DNA of 64,000 nt from Gliomastix tumulicola (GCA_001599755.1 BCHX01000004.1:5208001-5272000); one strand, 5' to 3'; numbered from the stretch's first letter, positions 42,818 through 54,400 are shown. Made by a program: numbers and translations. The notes: generated by a model not told the origin, from the sequence alone.

Positions 42818-44743
42818 ATGAAAGTGTTTGTGGCCCTCGGCGTCGTCGCCTCGGCGGCCGCCCAGTTCGTCAGCACGGGCGCCTCGGTCAAGCTCAACGA
42901 TATCTACTATTTCATCTCACCTTACTCCCAGGGCAAGGTCCGGGATAGCGCGTTCCACATCGACTCCCTGCCTCAGGTCTTCGGTTTCACCCCCGTCACC
43001 GTCGTCGCCGAGGACGTCGAGACCTCGGAGCTCGGGGCACTCGTCGGCAACTGGACCACCAAGGACGACGTCTGGCAGCCCGCCTTCCTGTCGGCCGTCT
43101 TTCTCGCCAGCCACACGAAGCCTTGCGTCACCAAGCGCTCGCTCCACGAGGACGTCGAGTCCAGCTGGATCTTGCCCCTGGGCGAGAACGCTACCGTCGC
43201 CTCGGGCCCGTACTTCCTCGATACCGCCTCGGGCCATCTGTATCAGGCCTATCGTCTGTACAGGGACGTCGTGGGTGCCTTTACCTCGGGTCTGCTGCAA
43301 AGCCCCGAGGGTGACTCCTTCCAGCCTCTGTCTGCACACGTCCCTGCTTCGGATGCCCAGACCGTCGGCGTACCCTCGCGTTTGTACTACACGCCCACGG
43401 CTGAGAAGCCCCTCGCTGGTGTGCGTGTTGGTGTCAAGGAGATTTATGATCTTGCCGGCCTCCGAAAGTCCAATGGCAACCGTGCCTGGTGGCGCCTCTA
43501 CCCGCCCGCCAAGGTCACGGCCCCTTGCATCCAGAACCTGATCGACGCCGGTGCCATTGTCGTCGGTTATCAAAAAACGTCCCAATTCGCTAATGGTGAG
43601 TCGCCCACCGGTGACTGGGTTGACTATCATGCCCCCTTCAACCCGCGCGGCGACGCCTACAACGACCCATCCTCGTCGTCCTCAGGCGGTGGTGCTTCCG
43701 TCGCCGCGTACGAGTGGCTCGACATCGCCGTCGGCTCCGACACGGGCGGTTCCATCCGTGCGCCCGCCGGTGTCCAGGGTCTCTTCGGCAACCGGCCCTC
43801 CACCGGACTTGTTACTCTTGATCATGTCATGCCCCTGAGCCCTACCCTCGATACCCCGGGCTTCCTGGTGCGCGACCCTAAGATCTGGGACGCCGCTAAC
43901 AAAGCCATGTACGGCGACAACTACACCACCTACTCCTCCTCCTCCGTCAAGTACCCCACCAAGATCCTCACCATGAGCATCGGTGGCACCTCTGAGGCTG
44001 CCCGCATGATGGCCCAGTTCGCCGAGCGCCTCGCCGCCTTTGTCGGGAGTGACGGTCTTGAAACCCTGGACATCAACGCGGCCTGGAACGCTACGGGCCC
44101 CGAAGAAGTGGCTGGCGTGTCACTGAGCAATCTGCTTAGCACCACCTACGCCACCCTCATCACCAAGGAGCAGATCGAGCTTGTCCGCGATCCATTTTAT
44201 GCCGACTACGCTGCCGCCTACGATGGTCGTCGCCCTTTCATCAATCCTGTCCCACTGGCTCGCTGGGGATGGGGCGATTCTGTGCCCGACAGCTGGCACG
44301 ACGACGCCCTCCGCAACAAGACCCTCTTCATGGACTGGTTCAACACCGAGATACTTCCTACCTCGGACGACAAGAACCAGTGCTCCGACGCTATCCTCCT
44401 CTACTCTGGCAGCAGCGGTAACCCTTCTCCCCGGAACAGGTACGGCAGTGCTCCCGGGGCGCCCCTGGGTTTTGGTACGAGCCGCATCAGCGTCTTCACC
44501 GAGGCGCCGGATAATGTGTTTCCGTTGGGTGAGGTGGCTCGGGGCAGCTCCATCACCCTGCAGAATGAACTTCTACCCGTTACCATCAATGTGATGGTTG
44601 CTAAGGGCTGCGACGGGCTGCTCCCCCGTCTGGCGCAGGATTTAGTTGCTGAGGGTGTGTTGAAGGTTCCTAAGGCCGGTGGTACGCTTGACGGCGCGGA
44701 GATCCTGCTGAGGAGAGACCTGAATATAGAAGCTGCTTGGTAG
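42818..44743 (+). CDS. Secreted amidase-signature hydrolase (paralogue 2)
   Basis: Intronless frame of 641 residues with a signal peptide (MKVFVALGVVASAAAQ). It is clearly paralogous to the amidase at 6299-8200. Both share QxxSTGxxV near the mature start, YYFISPYS/YYISPHS, GVRVGVKEIYDLAG (catalytic Lys), DWVDYHAPFNPRG, DPSSSSSGGGAS (cis-Ser) and GSDTGGSIRAPAG (nucleophile). The N-terminal domain of about 200 residues is unusual for simple amidases and is shared by both. GC content and C-ending codons are higher than in paralogue 1, suggesting strong expression or a different history. It encodes an extracellular amide hydrolase of unknown substrate that bounds the right side of the catabolic run. 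Confidence 0.9.
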   Translation: MKVFVALGVVASAAAQFVSTGASVKLNDIYYFISPYSQGKVRDSAFHIDSLPQVFGFTPVTVVAEDVETSELGALVGNWTTKDDVWQPAFLSAVFLASHTKPCVTKRSLHEDVESSWILPLGENATVASGPYFLDTASGHLYQAYRLYRDVVGAFTSGLLQSPEGDSFQPLSAHVPASDAQTVGVPSRLYYTPTAEKPLAGVRVGVKEIYDLAGLRKSNGNRAWWRLYPPAKVTAPCIQNLIDAGAIVVGYQKTSQFANGESPTGDWVDYHAPFNPRGDAYNDPSSSSSGGGASVAAYEWLDIAVGSDTGGSIRAPAGVQGLFGNRPSTGLVTLDHVMPLSPTLDTPGFLVRDPKIWDAANKAMYGDNYTTYSSSSVKYPTKILTMSIGGTSEAARMMAQFAERLAAFVGSDGLETLDINAAWNATGPEEVAGVSLSNLLSTTYATLITKEQIELVRDPFYADYAAAYDGRRPFINPVPLARWGWGDSVPDSWHDDALRNKTLFMDWFNTEILPTSDDKNQCSDAILLYSGSSGNPSPRNRYGSAPGAPLGFGTSRISVFTEAPDNVFPLGEVARGSSITLQNELLPVTINVMVAKGCDGLLPRLAQDLVAEGVLKVPKAGGTLDGAEILLRRDLNIEAAW

Positions 44744-45074
44744 AAAGGCCTATTAACTAGTCTTTGTTACAACGTGTAGCCGGAAGAGGAGGTAGACTCA
44801 GCACGCAAAGCCCTCAAGTACTTTGGTTAGCTCATCCCGATGGTGGCTAGGCCCAGCCAAACCACACTCGTCTGCTGGTTCTGTAAAAGGTGCTTCAGTG
44901 AGATAGTCGTCAGCATTGAGGTAGTACGCACTCAAATCTTTCCGCAGTAACGACAGTAGTATTAAATCACAGCTAGTTAAACCAGTTGGTTCCAAAACAG
45001 AAAAACAGTAACATGAAACCACACGCAATGATACCCAATCATCAACATAAGCTCGGCAATCCGATACACTGCCC
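44744..45074. other. Convergent 3' spacer
   Basis: The amidase and AAA ATPase genes end toward each other. No gene is seen. The border between catabolic genes and accessory genes lies here. Confidence 0.45.
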
Positions 45075-48000
45075 TCACCGTATTCCATCCCCTCGTGCCA
45101 TCTGGTCATCTGAGAACCCGTCCTGCACTGTCCTCAGATACGTATCGAACTTGTTCGACACCTGTATGACATGCTTCAAGTGTCGACTGGACATCGTTTC
45201 CCCCTTGAACTGAGCCAGTTGACGGGCCGTAGTGATGGCGTTGCGAATCTGCCGCCCGTTCATCTCCGACTTGGCCAGCTCCGGAATGAAGCATTCAATA
45301 TCATAAAAGTCAATGCCCAGAGACTCAGGGGCTGAGCTGCTACCACTCGCAATGCCGTCGCTTTTCCCTCCACTCTCCTCCAGAGTCTCAAGACGGCGGA
45401 AGAAGTTCTTCCAGATCTTCATCCGCTGGCTCTCGGTTAGGTTCTCGTAGTGAAGGGACAGCTGGATGCGGGACTTGAAAGCTTCATCGAATGTTCCCAC
45501 TCGGTTGGAGGTGAGGATCAAAATACCCTCATAGTACTCAAGAACCCGGAGGAACACCGAGACCAAGGCGTTCCGCTCTAAATCTGTCAATCGGCGTTGC
45601 TCAAGGAAGACTTCAGCCTCGTCAAGCAACACAACACAGCCCCAAATCTTACCCAAGTACAGCACAGACTCAAGATACTTCTCCACTTCGTCAGGCTTGG
45701 TTCCAATATCGCCGCAGGTCACTCGATATAAGGGCTTCTCTGCAAGCTCTGCCACGCTTTCTGCAGTAAAAGTCTTCCCTGTTCCAGGCCCACCATGGAG
45801 AAGCATAATAAGGCCGTTGCCCTTGCGCTCTATCACGTCAGTGATAGCCTCGCTACGTATCTGGTTAAATACGAGGGCTTGGACGAGCTCCTTTGTTTCA
45901 TAATCGATAACCAGGTGGTTAAATGACTTTTTATTCCAAGCGACGTCTCGAATCTTGTCTACCTCGAGATCGACTGTACCAAATTAGCTGCATACATAAT
46001 AAGCTAATAGACAGATCGGTACTTACTCCATTTCTTACTCCGTAGGTTATACGCCACGAGCGAGTTCGGAAAGACGTAGATCTCAGGAGGCTGCGGGGGA
46101 TCTTCGTTCTCAAAGATCTGAGAGTCCAACCGTTCACAGTCCGGGTTATCAATCTCGGGATAAGATCTCTCGAAGGTGAAGGTCTCCGAGTGTAGCTCCT
46201 TGTAAGTCCCAAAATCGACCATGAATCTGTCGCTACTCTGTATTGCAAATAGAGGGTTAATCATATGCGGATAGTATTAGTGGAGTCACAAAACCTTGAG
46301 CACTTACCCCGTAAAAGCCACGGTCATCCTCATACCCGACGAGTCGGCGCTTTCGGCAGCTCCAGTACGTCTTGCCTCTTCTCTCCAGGTCCTCTCTCCA
46401 CTCTGCGCTCGCATACTGGATAGGAAAGGCACTAAGTTCCTCGATAGGCACTTCGTGCTTAGCCGACTTAGCCTTGAGCTTCAACCTGAGTTCCTCCGGT
46501 TGATAGTAGAAGGTACCGTCATATTGAAGAGTCTTGCTATTGCATGCCCACTCCCATTCTAGAGGACCGTCTCCGCGCTCCTTTCTGGTTTTCCAGTTGA
46601 AAGAATCGTCAAAATCTATCATCTCGGGCGTGAGGGTGGAGGTAAGCCACGACTTTGCTATGGCCGCCGTGATGTCCCGCTTCTCCATCTTGACCACCAC
46701 ATCGCCAGGACGGACAAGAAACTTGACATTCTCCGATGATATGCGACCCCGACTGATCTGCTCATTAGCACGATCATAAGCTTCGCTGTAGTTGTCGTCG
46801 ATCCAGGAGGTGAGGAGCCCCATCAGATCGCGGTTCTGAGGAAGTAGGCTGTCTAGAGCAGTAGCTGATCGGTATTGGTACCAGAACATGTAAGGCGCTA
46901 GGATGTAATCCCTCGGGTTGTGGTTGGGAAAATTCTTTTCGAAGTCAGGCATCTTGCTGGCGAACTCCGCAAAAGCCTCGACCATGTCATTAGACATGAG
47001 TAAGACATCCTCCACCGCTGGTACTGGTTCAGGGAGGGGGCGGCCGGCTTGACTGGCTTGCTGAACCTCTCTCACCTGGGGCTCAGAGTTGTAAATCTTG
47101 CGGATGCAAAAGGCAACATTCTGCTTGTTCTGGAGGAAAGCTTTTGGGTCGTGCACCATCATCCGGGCCCTTAGTGAAGCTGTTTTATTCTGATCCATCG
47201 TCCAGCTTGGTTCGTCGAGATATGACGAGTATTTGGCTTCGGCGTCCTGGATCATGTAGAATATCTGGTGAGACGCAGGGGCCTTGGACTGTTTCAGAGT
47301 CGAATTTTCCCTCTCTAGAGCCGCGATTCTGTCCTTGAGCGCTTGCTGGTCGTTATCAGCCATACTCGGAGCATTCTTAGCGCTGTCTCTGGCTCGGGGT
47401 AGATTGCCTATATCGGATACCTTGTCCTTTCTTTCCGAGTACTGAGTCTGTCCTTGAACCAGAGCTGTGTCCACTATGGTCTGCGGAGTACCTCGATGTC
47501 CTGACGAGACTCTGTTCGAGACAGCACCAATAAGAGGATGATGAATTCTGGGGGCGAGGTCCGGTGCGAACGATGATCGAAGCGCATCTGCGCTGCCCTG
47601 GTCCTGTGTTTCGGCCATGACAGTTTTGTCGACAAATTCTCGGGGCTCGATGTCGCGATCGTCAGTTCCGCCTTGCTGGTTTTCTTCTTGATTTGACCGC
47701 AGAACTACTAGTAACTCCTTCTTGTAATTGCTTGCCGCAGTTTGATCTCGAGAAATCGTCGAATGAGCGAGTCGTTTTATGATTCGTTTCGTGATCAGCC
47801 TTGGCTCATTCTTTCGCCCCCGACTCTCGGGTTGCTTGACGGCTGCAGCCTGAACGCTAACGAGCTTGACTACCGAGTCTGCTTCCTGGAAGTCTGATTC
47901 TTCGGGCTCTTGATGTTCATGGAGTTCAATTCCTTCAATACTTAGTTTCTGAAACTCCTCTTGCAGCCAAATGTTGGTGTCGGCCTCTTCATCGAAGATG

Positions 48001-48149
48001 ATGTTGAGCAACTCTCCCCTTAGCAATATTCGCTGTTGTCTGGGAAGACACTCAATAGAATAGTCCACGGCCTTTCTGAGTTCAAGATACAGGTTTCCAG
48101 CAGACTCTAGGGTCGACTCGACTGATGTACTTGAAAAGTCAAATTCCAA
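45075..48149 (-). CDS. Fungal AAA+ ATPase with large N-terminal region
   Basis: AAA+ ATPase of a filamentous-fungal family with a long N-terminal region preceding one AAA module. Exons about 48149-46310, 46245-46025 and 45973-45075. The AAA domain shows Walker A (LLHGGPGTGKTFTAES), Walker B (GCVVLLDEAEVFLEQR), sensor 1 (LILTSNRVGTFDEAF) and an arginine pair in KSRIQLSLHYENLT, then a helical lid (MNGRQIRNAITTARQLAQ). A short coiled coil (DRIAALERENSTLKQ) lies midway. The open frame continues upstream of 48149 to about 48368 with coding-like sequence but no ATG. The true start therefore needs an upstream exon or lies behind an unrecognised intron, or the 5' end is damaged. The cellular role of this family is not established. 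It is divergent from the DUF7708-type gene. Confidence 0.82.
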
Positions 48150-49102
48150 ACCCTCGATGTGTCGAAGAACCGATAGGCGTAGACGCCTCTGGAAGCTATC
48201 AATGGTATCTCCGTTTCCGATGTCGTCGTTGGCCGCTAGATCGCCCCCTGCGTGTAAGTCGTCGGAATCCCAATCTTCAAGAAGAAGATCAGCTACGGCG
48301 TGGCGTCCGATGCCGCCTCGCGCCCGCGATGCTCGGTGGTGATGTTGGAGAGCCAGATTGAAAATGGATTAGGCACTAATCAGGCCAAGAAGCGCATGAC
48401 CCCCAGAGCAAGAAATGTCATGACAATACCAGCCAATCCCGCATAAGAGGTCCAGTCATGACTAGGGGCGAGTATGCGGTTTAAGTACTGCGTGTTCAGT
48501 GCAAGTGATATGAATATTGGCCCATCAGCGAGGACAGACACCCAAGAGCTGAAAAATTCCAAGCCACAGCGGTAAGTCGCTGCCAAGGCGGCTCGTTAGG
48601 TAAATGAATGGCGCAGACTGTTAGGCTCCGTCGCCCAAGACTAGGGCAAGCCTGCCTAAAAAAAGAAAGAACACATAGACGTATAGAAAATGCGTGGTGC
48701 CGTGCCTCATGTTTTCTTTCAGGTGCTTGGGGCTATGCCGCTTACCACTGAGGCAGTGCTGCTGCCCTACGGGGCGGTGTTGGGCACCCACCATTAATGA
48801 GCGTTATATTTGAGCGCTTTGGAGACAAGATGCAGACAGCGTGTCACTGAAAGGGGCGCAGTTCGGAGAGGGTTGCATGTTGGGCCACTCCATTGGCGCC
48901 CAAGCGGGCAAGGCGACATGCAAGGCAACTACAGTCACATGCATATTTACCGCAGCGAGTCAGCTTACATATGCGCTTTCTTGTCCTCGGACAAGCTGAT
49001 AGAAAAATACAGTGCGTCTCACAAGAGTGCACCAACTGACAGACAACCCATACCCCAACGCCACAACGGTTACCTTCAATCGCACATGTGCCTGCTCCAG
49101 CC
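48150..49102. other. Divergent spacer; may hold the 5' exon of the AAA gene
   Basis: The first 220 bases extend the AAA reading frame without an ATG. A minus-strand frame at 48586-48380 (TTG start) has a hydrophobic C-terminal segment and no recognised homology. The remainder shows nothing recognisable. Both flanking genes start at its edges. Confidence 0.4.
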
Positions 49103-50888
49103 ATGAGTGATCCTGAAGATTGGTTTTCATTGAAACAGGGCAATCAAAACAGGTAAGTTTAATATCACATTCTTTCCCAAGACCTGGACGATCGTCATGA
49201 CACTGTCCCAGCCCACAGTTTATCATTGAGCAGGCCTTTCAAGAGGCGAAGAAAGTGTTTGAGTCTAGCAAACATCTTGAGAAGAACAAACCCGTATTGT
49301 ACGGAGCCAATAGTCTGGACGATGTCCTCGCAGCCGTTGAGAAAGCGAGCGACAAATACAGCGACAACAGCCCATCCAAGACGAGGGTGTGGCTGCAGAA
49401 GTTTTCCCAAAGAGTAGGTCACTATGGCCACATTCTGGATGTCTTGGTCCAGCACCACCCGGAATACGTCGCTCTAGCATGGGGAGCGATGAAATTCCTC
49501 TTTTTGGTGAGTTCCGTTATACATCACAAAATCTCTACACCCAACGTCGGGCAGGCAACAAGAGGCTAAGACTATCCAACTATCTAGGCAATCATCGAGC
49601 ACGAGAACACATCTGTCAACCTTGCCAAAGCACTGTGCGAGATAGGTGACCTCTTGCCTCGGACACATCTCGCAGTTGAGCTCTATTCCACTCCCAGAAT
49701 GAGCGAAGCACTAGCCAGACTGTATGTTTGTATCATGCGTCTGCTGGCTCGAGCCCACTCTTGGTTTCAGACAAGCACGCTAGGCAGCCTGAAGAGGGCT
49801 GCGCAAAGTGTCATATCGCCCTTTGAGCTTCGCTACGGAGATCTACTGGAGAGTGTTCGCTACTACACTGGTCTTATTGAAAAGCTCAGCGTGGCTGGAA
49901 ATCAGGCCGAGGTCAGACATCTGCGGCTTACCGTGGAAGAAATTCATGAGAACGTCATGAAACTCGGCACAGAGGTCACTCACATTCAATCCACAATGAC
50001 CCGTAAGAATAGGCCACGCGTCGTCCATATTCACAAATCCTGAGTATCCGCTGATATACCGCAGTCAACTCTACAGCACTGGTCAGCACAAATAATCAAC
50101 TTACCGACCTTCAACTCGGGCAGATCATACAGTCTCTACCAGATGACGTGCTTTGGACGCCAGCCAAGACCATCCAATATCTCTCTTCGCTCCGAAGGGG
50201 GCAGAGAAGCAACTTGCACGCCCTGTCGCCAAACTTCTACGGCTCTGGAAAACTCCGCAACTGGACATCATCGCTGACCTCGGAGCTATGCATCGTAATG
50301 GGGACCGTGCAGTCTCGATTCGCTCTCAGAGGCCTCTGTGTCGACATGGTGCAGCAGCTACGATTGGCCGGGATCCCATATCTCCTGGCCCTCAAGGTCA
50401 ATCAGCTAACGGATGACACAGTCCAGCCTTACTCCGCCATAGATGTCCTCAGGTTTCTCGTCAAGCAGGCATTTCAGATCACTGCAGGTGTTCAGACGGA
50501 GAGTTCCATGGCTGTCAGCTGCACTCAGACCAGTTGCGCCACGACGGAAGAGGAGTGGCTATCGATTCTGGGAGCAGTACTCTCTCGTCTCGGGAGACCG
50601 ATATACATCATTATTGATCTTGAGACGCTCCATGGTGACTCGTCACGGGGTGGTAGGTTCTCATGGCTATCCGGGTTCAGGAAGATGTTTTCAGATCTTC
50701 AAGCGCGTGGGTCTTTGACAAAAGTGAAGGTGATGCTACTTAATTATGGTGTCTCTCTGGGCTTCACGATGTCAGAGGAAGACCGGTCTCGGTTCTGTCT
50801 ACATGCTAGGAGTGAGACAGTAACAGTGCGGTTTGGGAGACTCAAGAGGCATGTCAAACCAGGCCGGATATCTTTAAGGCTGTCTTAG
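49103..50888 (+). CDS. DUF7708-type fungal protein, NLR/STAND-like without a visible P-loop
   Basis: The ATG at 49103 gives MSDPEDWFSLKQGNQN. A 58-nt intron leads to SPQFIIEQAFQEAKKVFE. Further introns follow MKFLFL (49507-49587) and QSTMT (about 50000-50063), for about 530 residues. The segment RVWLQKFSQRVGHYGHILDVLVQHHPEYVALAWGAMKFLFL fits the DUF7708 N-terminal domain found in many fungal NLR-like proteins. The following helices (LAVELYSTPRMSEALARLYV) belong to the same helical module. The C-terminal half, with PIYIIIDLETLHGD, resembles a Walker B strand, yet I see no GxxxxGK[ST] P-loop. It may therefore be a truncated or degenerate STAND protein. It is paired head-to-head with the AAA ATPase. 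A role in incompatibility or defence is inference by family association. Confidence 0.7.
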
Positions 50889-51315
50889 GAAGTCTTATTA
50901 TGCCATCTCTTTCCCTGGTACTCAATAGTGAATGCATCCGGCCTGCTAATGTGCCCGTCACTGTTCTAACGTCTAAACTTGGCGGCCTCACCAGCAACTT
51001 CTTGACTTAGTCTATTGCCCATCCCGAAATTCATTTGTTACAGACCACCCCATGCCGCTTTATTCGCCCATGCTCAGGGACGGCTTACGCATGGCTCAGG
51101 CGTACCGTCCGCTGGTTCAGGGCGGTTCAGGGTAGCTCAGAGAACTTTCTCTGGTTTTATTTTAGCGCCACCTAGACGCCTGCAACCGCCGCAGTGTTCA
51201 AACCCGTAACGAACCTCTAACTACAATCTACTTGCCTGGAAAGATGGCCTCCCGTGACGCCCCAATTGCGATACCAGAAAAGATCTGGACCGATTGGTGG
51301 CACGCTTGAGCTTCG
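50889..51315. other. Spacer with short GGTTCAGGG-like direct repeats
   Basis: Around 51068-51150 short repeats of the type GCTCAGG/GGTTCAGGG recur four or five times. They may be 3' remnants of the retroelement relic that follows. No gene is seen. Confidence 0.35.
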
Positions 51316-51462
51316 ATGTGCCATGGCGTGCTGCATCATCCACAACGATGCGGTGCCCTGCCTAAACGATTGGTCACAGACCTTGCCACCGCCCTCGTCC
51401 ACGACATCGAAGAAGCGTTCGCCCGGGGGCTAGTCGCGGCGCTTGCCATGCTCCTCAGATAG
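51316..51462 (+). mobile_element. Relic of a non-LTR (LINE-type) retrotransposon reverse transcriptase
   Basis: One plus-strand frame reads CHGVLHHPQRCGALPKR followed by LVTDLATALVHDIEEAFARG and LVAALAMLLR before a TAG at 51460. From memory this matches the segment just before the catalytic box of fungal LINE reverse transcriptases. Only about 48 codons remain and no catalytic YADD box is nearby, so it is dead. It overlaps the 3' end of the chitinase coding frame (stop at 51455) by 8 bp. Confidence 0.6.
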
Positions 51463-54400
51463 AGCATCTTGAGCCCTGCAGGTCGCTGACCATCTCGAGC
51501 TTGCCCTTGATGGGCCCCAGGCTGTTCATCTCCTTGCTGGACATACCGCGTCTGGTCTCTGCGGCGTCGCGGAACCCGCCGCGCCCGACGCCGGCGCCAG
51601 CGAGGAGGCCAAAGACGGCCATGAGGGCGCTCTCCGGGTCCTCGACGATGCCGTAGACGAGCAAGCCGGTCTCGCCGACGGCGCCGATGAGAGAGAGGAT
51701 GGAGCGGAGGGAGCTCATCCCCACGCTGCCAATGGCGCTGCCGACGAAGGGGATGAAGAAGAGCAGGCCGCTGATGAAGTTGAGGATGGACTCCTTCCTC
51801 TCCGCCTCCTCGATCTCCGCGGCCTTGTCGACAATCTTGTCCATGTTCTTGACGGCCTCCTCCATGGAAAAGGCCGGCAGGGAGGACGAGTCGGCGAGGT
51901 CGAGCGCGCTGAGGCCAAAGTCGTAGTCCATGTTGGCAAGCTGGATCTTGAGCCGCCGCAGTAGGTCCTGGGACTCGGGGTAGCCGTCGCCGATGATGTC
52001 CTTGGGATCGAAGACGTCGACGAAGCCCGTGACGGGGAAGTTGAAGAACTTGTTGCCACGCCGGTCGATGCAGTCGTTGATGTCCTCCTCACCCCACTGA
52101 CAGCCCTCGGGCGTGTTGACGCGGACGGTGCCGAACTTGATCCAGCCCTTCTCGATGCCGTACTCGTCATAGATATCCTTGAAGAACTTGTCCTCGTCCT
52201 GCATGATCCACGTCGTGTTGGGCACGGCCGGGCCGGTGCCGGGCTCGTTCGAATCCTTGAGCCGGGACGGGCAGGTGATGTCGCGGAAGCCGTAGCCCGA
52301 CTTGCAGTCGGAGCTCCGGACGCAGTCCTCCAAGCAGGTGGCGTAGGTGCAGTCGCTGCAGCAGCTGAGCTTGGTGTACTCCTTGCAGTCAAAGTAGTCG
52401 TTGCCCCGTTCCGACACAAACGCGTCGATCTGCAGGGGCACCTGGTCTTCGATATAGCCGGCGTAAATGTCAAACTTGGCATCGTAGTCTTTGTCGTTGA
52501 GAGCCTTGTACTTCTTGAGGGCCGACTCTATGGTACGAATCTCGAGGGCAAAGATGTATCGGTTCATGCAGTGGTCGGGGATGTCGTCAGCGATGTCCTT
52601 GAGCTGTCCAAAGGATGTAAAGACCTTTGTGCACTTGGGAAAGCGGTTCGTAATGGTGGGGTGGTCATCGTTGTTGTTGCCGTTGCCGCCGCCACCGACG
52701 CCCCTGGACACGTCCCGTCAGTTTGTTCAAGTCAACTTCAGTGGCAAGCAAGAAGGGGGGGGGGGGGGGGGGGACCTACTCGTGGAACTCTTGCAGGTCG
52801 ACGGCCCAGTCAGTAATGCCAGCAAAGTTATACGAGCTGTAGAAGCTGGCGCGCGCCTTCTTGGTATCCTCGTCCATGTATGCCACCCACTCGGTGCTAT
52901 CGTAGACGAGCATATTAGAGCCCTCGGCTTTCCACTTGCGGGTGACCCTGTCGGACGCGAGGACCTCGCTGATCTCGGCGTTGGAGATGTAGCCGGCCGT
53001 GTTGGTGCAGCGGCCCTTTTTGGCGTTGGAGATGCGGTTGGTGCCGGTAAAGAGGCAGCTTACGCCGTCGCAGCCAGCCTTGGCCATCTTAAAGGAACGG
53101 CCGTACGAGGCGACGCCGACAACAACCTTACCCGAGGGGACGCCCGCTTTCGTAATCATGGCGAGGGCGTCCTTGGTTTCTGTCTCGTTCACATGGGACC
53201 GGAGGCAGTTGCCGCTGGAACATCCAGGGGACGTCCACTTATTTCCATAGTCCCACTGGCCGTGTAGGTCGTATGTCATGTAGATGATATAGTCGAGCGC
53301 CTCGCCCATCTTCTTCATAGGGAACGACTTGAGGTAGTGGAAGGAGGCCGGTGCTGCAAAAGAGACGGTTTTACCGGAGCCAATCTGGCTCTTAAGGCTG
53401 AGCAGCGTTTGATAGTAGTCGTCACCTTGCTGCGGGTCGCCGGGGGGGATATCGGGGATATCGGGGGCCTGAGTATATACGAGTTTAGTCATTGGCCAGA
53501 CAAGTCTCACAATATAAAACAGCAGCAGTAGCAAGAAGAACTAGGGGGACGTACGCCAGGATACTCCCAGTCGAGGTCGACACCATCGAGGCCGTGCTCC
53601 CTGACGAAATTAAGAATATTCTTAACCAAGGTCGGTCGATTCGCGGCCTTTGTGGCCTCACGCAGGATATGAAAGGTGCCGGGCGAGTTGCTAAAGTCCC
53701 AGTCGCCAAAGGAGACGACCTTGTGGACACCGGACATTCCCTTGAATAAATCGAACTGGTCCTGGACCTTGGTCAAGTTCATCTTAAAGTCATTGGTGAT
53801 GTCGACAAAGGCAAAGTGGATGGTGTTGTAACGGTCTGTGTCGATCATGTCCACGTCCATATTAAGGCATTCGCGTTCGTAGTTCCAGGCCTCAAAGTAG
53901 GCAACGTTGATCTTCTTGGCCGGTGCGGTGCCCTTGATAATGTCCATGCCGCAGTTGGCGATGCCTGTGCTGTTAACCATCTTTGTCTTCCAGCTTGTAG
54001 TTACTTGTCGAGGGACTAGAGGCGGAGGAACTGGACTGGACTGGACTTACATCCGCTCTTGCCTGGTGGAGCTGTGCCAGGGTTGCCACTCGCGGCCTTG
54101 TTAATCTTGCAAAAGTCGCCTGTGAGGCCACAGTTGCCCCAGTTGTTGCAGCAGGCATTGAGGGGGCACGGGTTCAGCATGGAGATGTTGGTGCCCGAAG
54201 CGGGCTGCCCAGTGCCGGGGACCTGCGAGAATGTTAGTGTCACTGATATCAAACGAGACCGCCCACGCTTTCCATCCAGCTAGCATGCTAGGGCAGTAAA
54301 GATTCGGCTCGGCGGCGAATGACATGAGTCGGGTCAGCTTACGGTTGGTCCGCACACGGCGTTCTGTTTGCAAGAGTTGTTTCAGTCAAGGTGTCCAGAG

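Noticed and set aside
42828..43630. Two 237-codon frames overlapping the second amidase (one on each strand)
   Set aside because: Extreme Ser/Pro/Arg or Gly/Val bias typical of out-of-frame reading of the real gene; the amidase frame carries all catalytic motifs.
52491..53267. 258-codon plus-strand frame across the chitinase GH18 exon
   Set aside because: Shadow of the GH18 and C-terminal exons, spanning a real intron and the poly-G tract.
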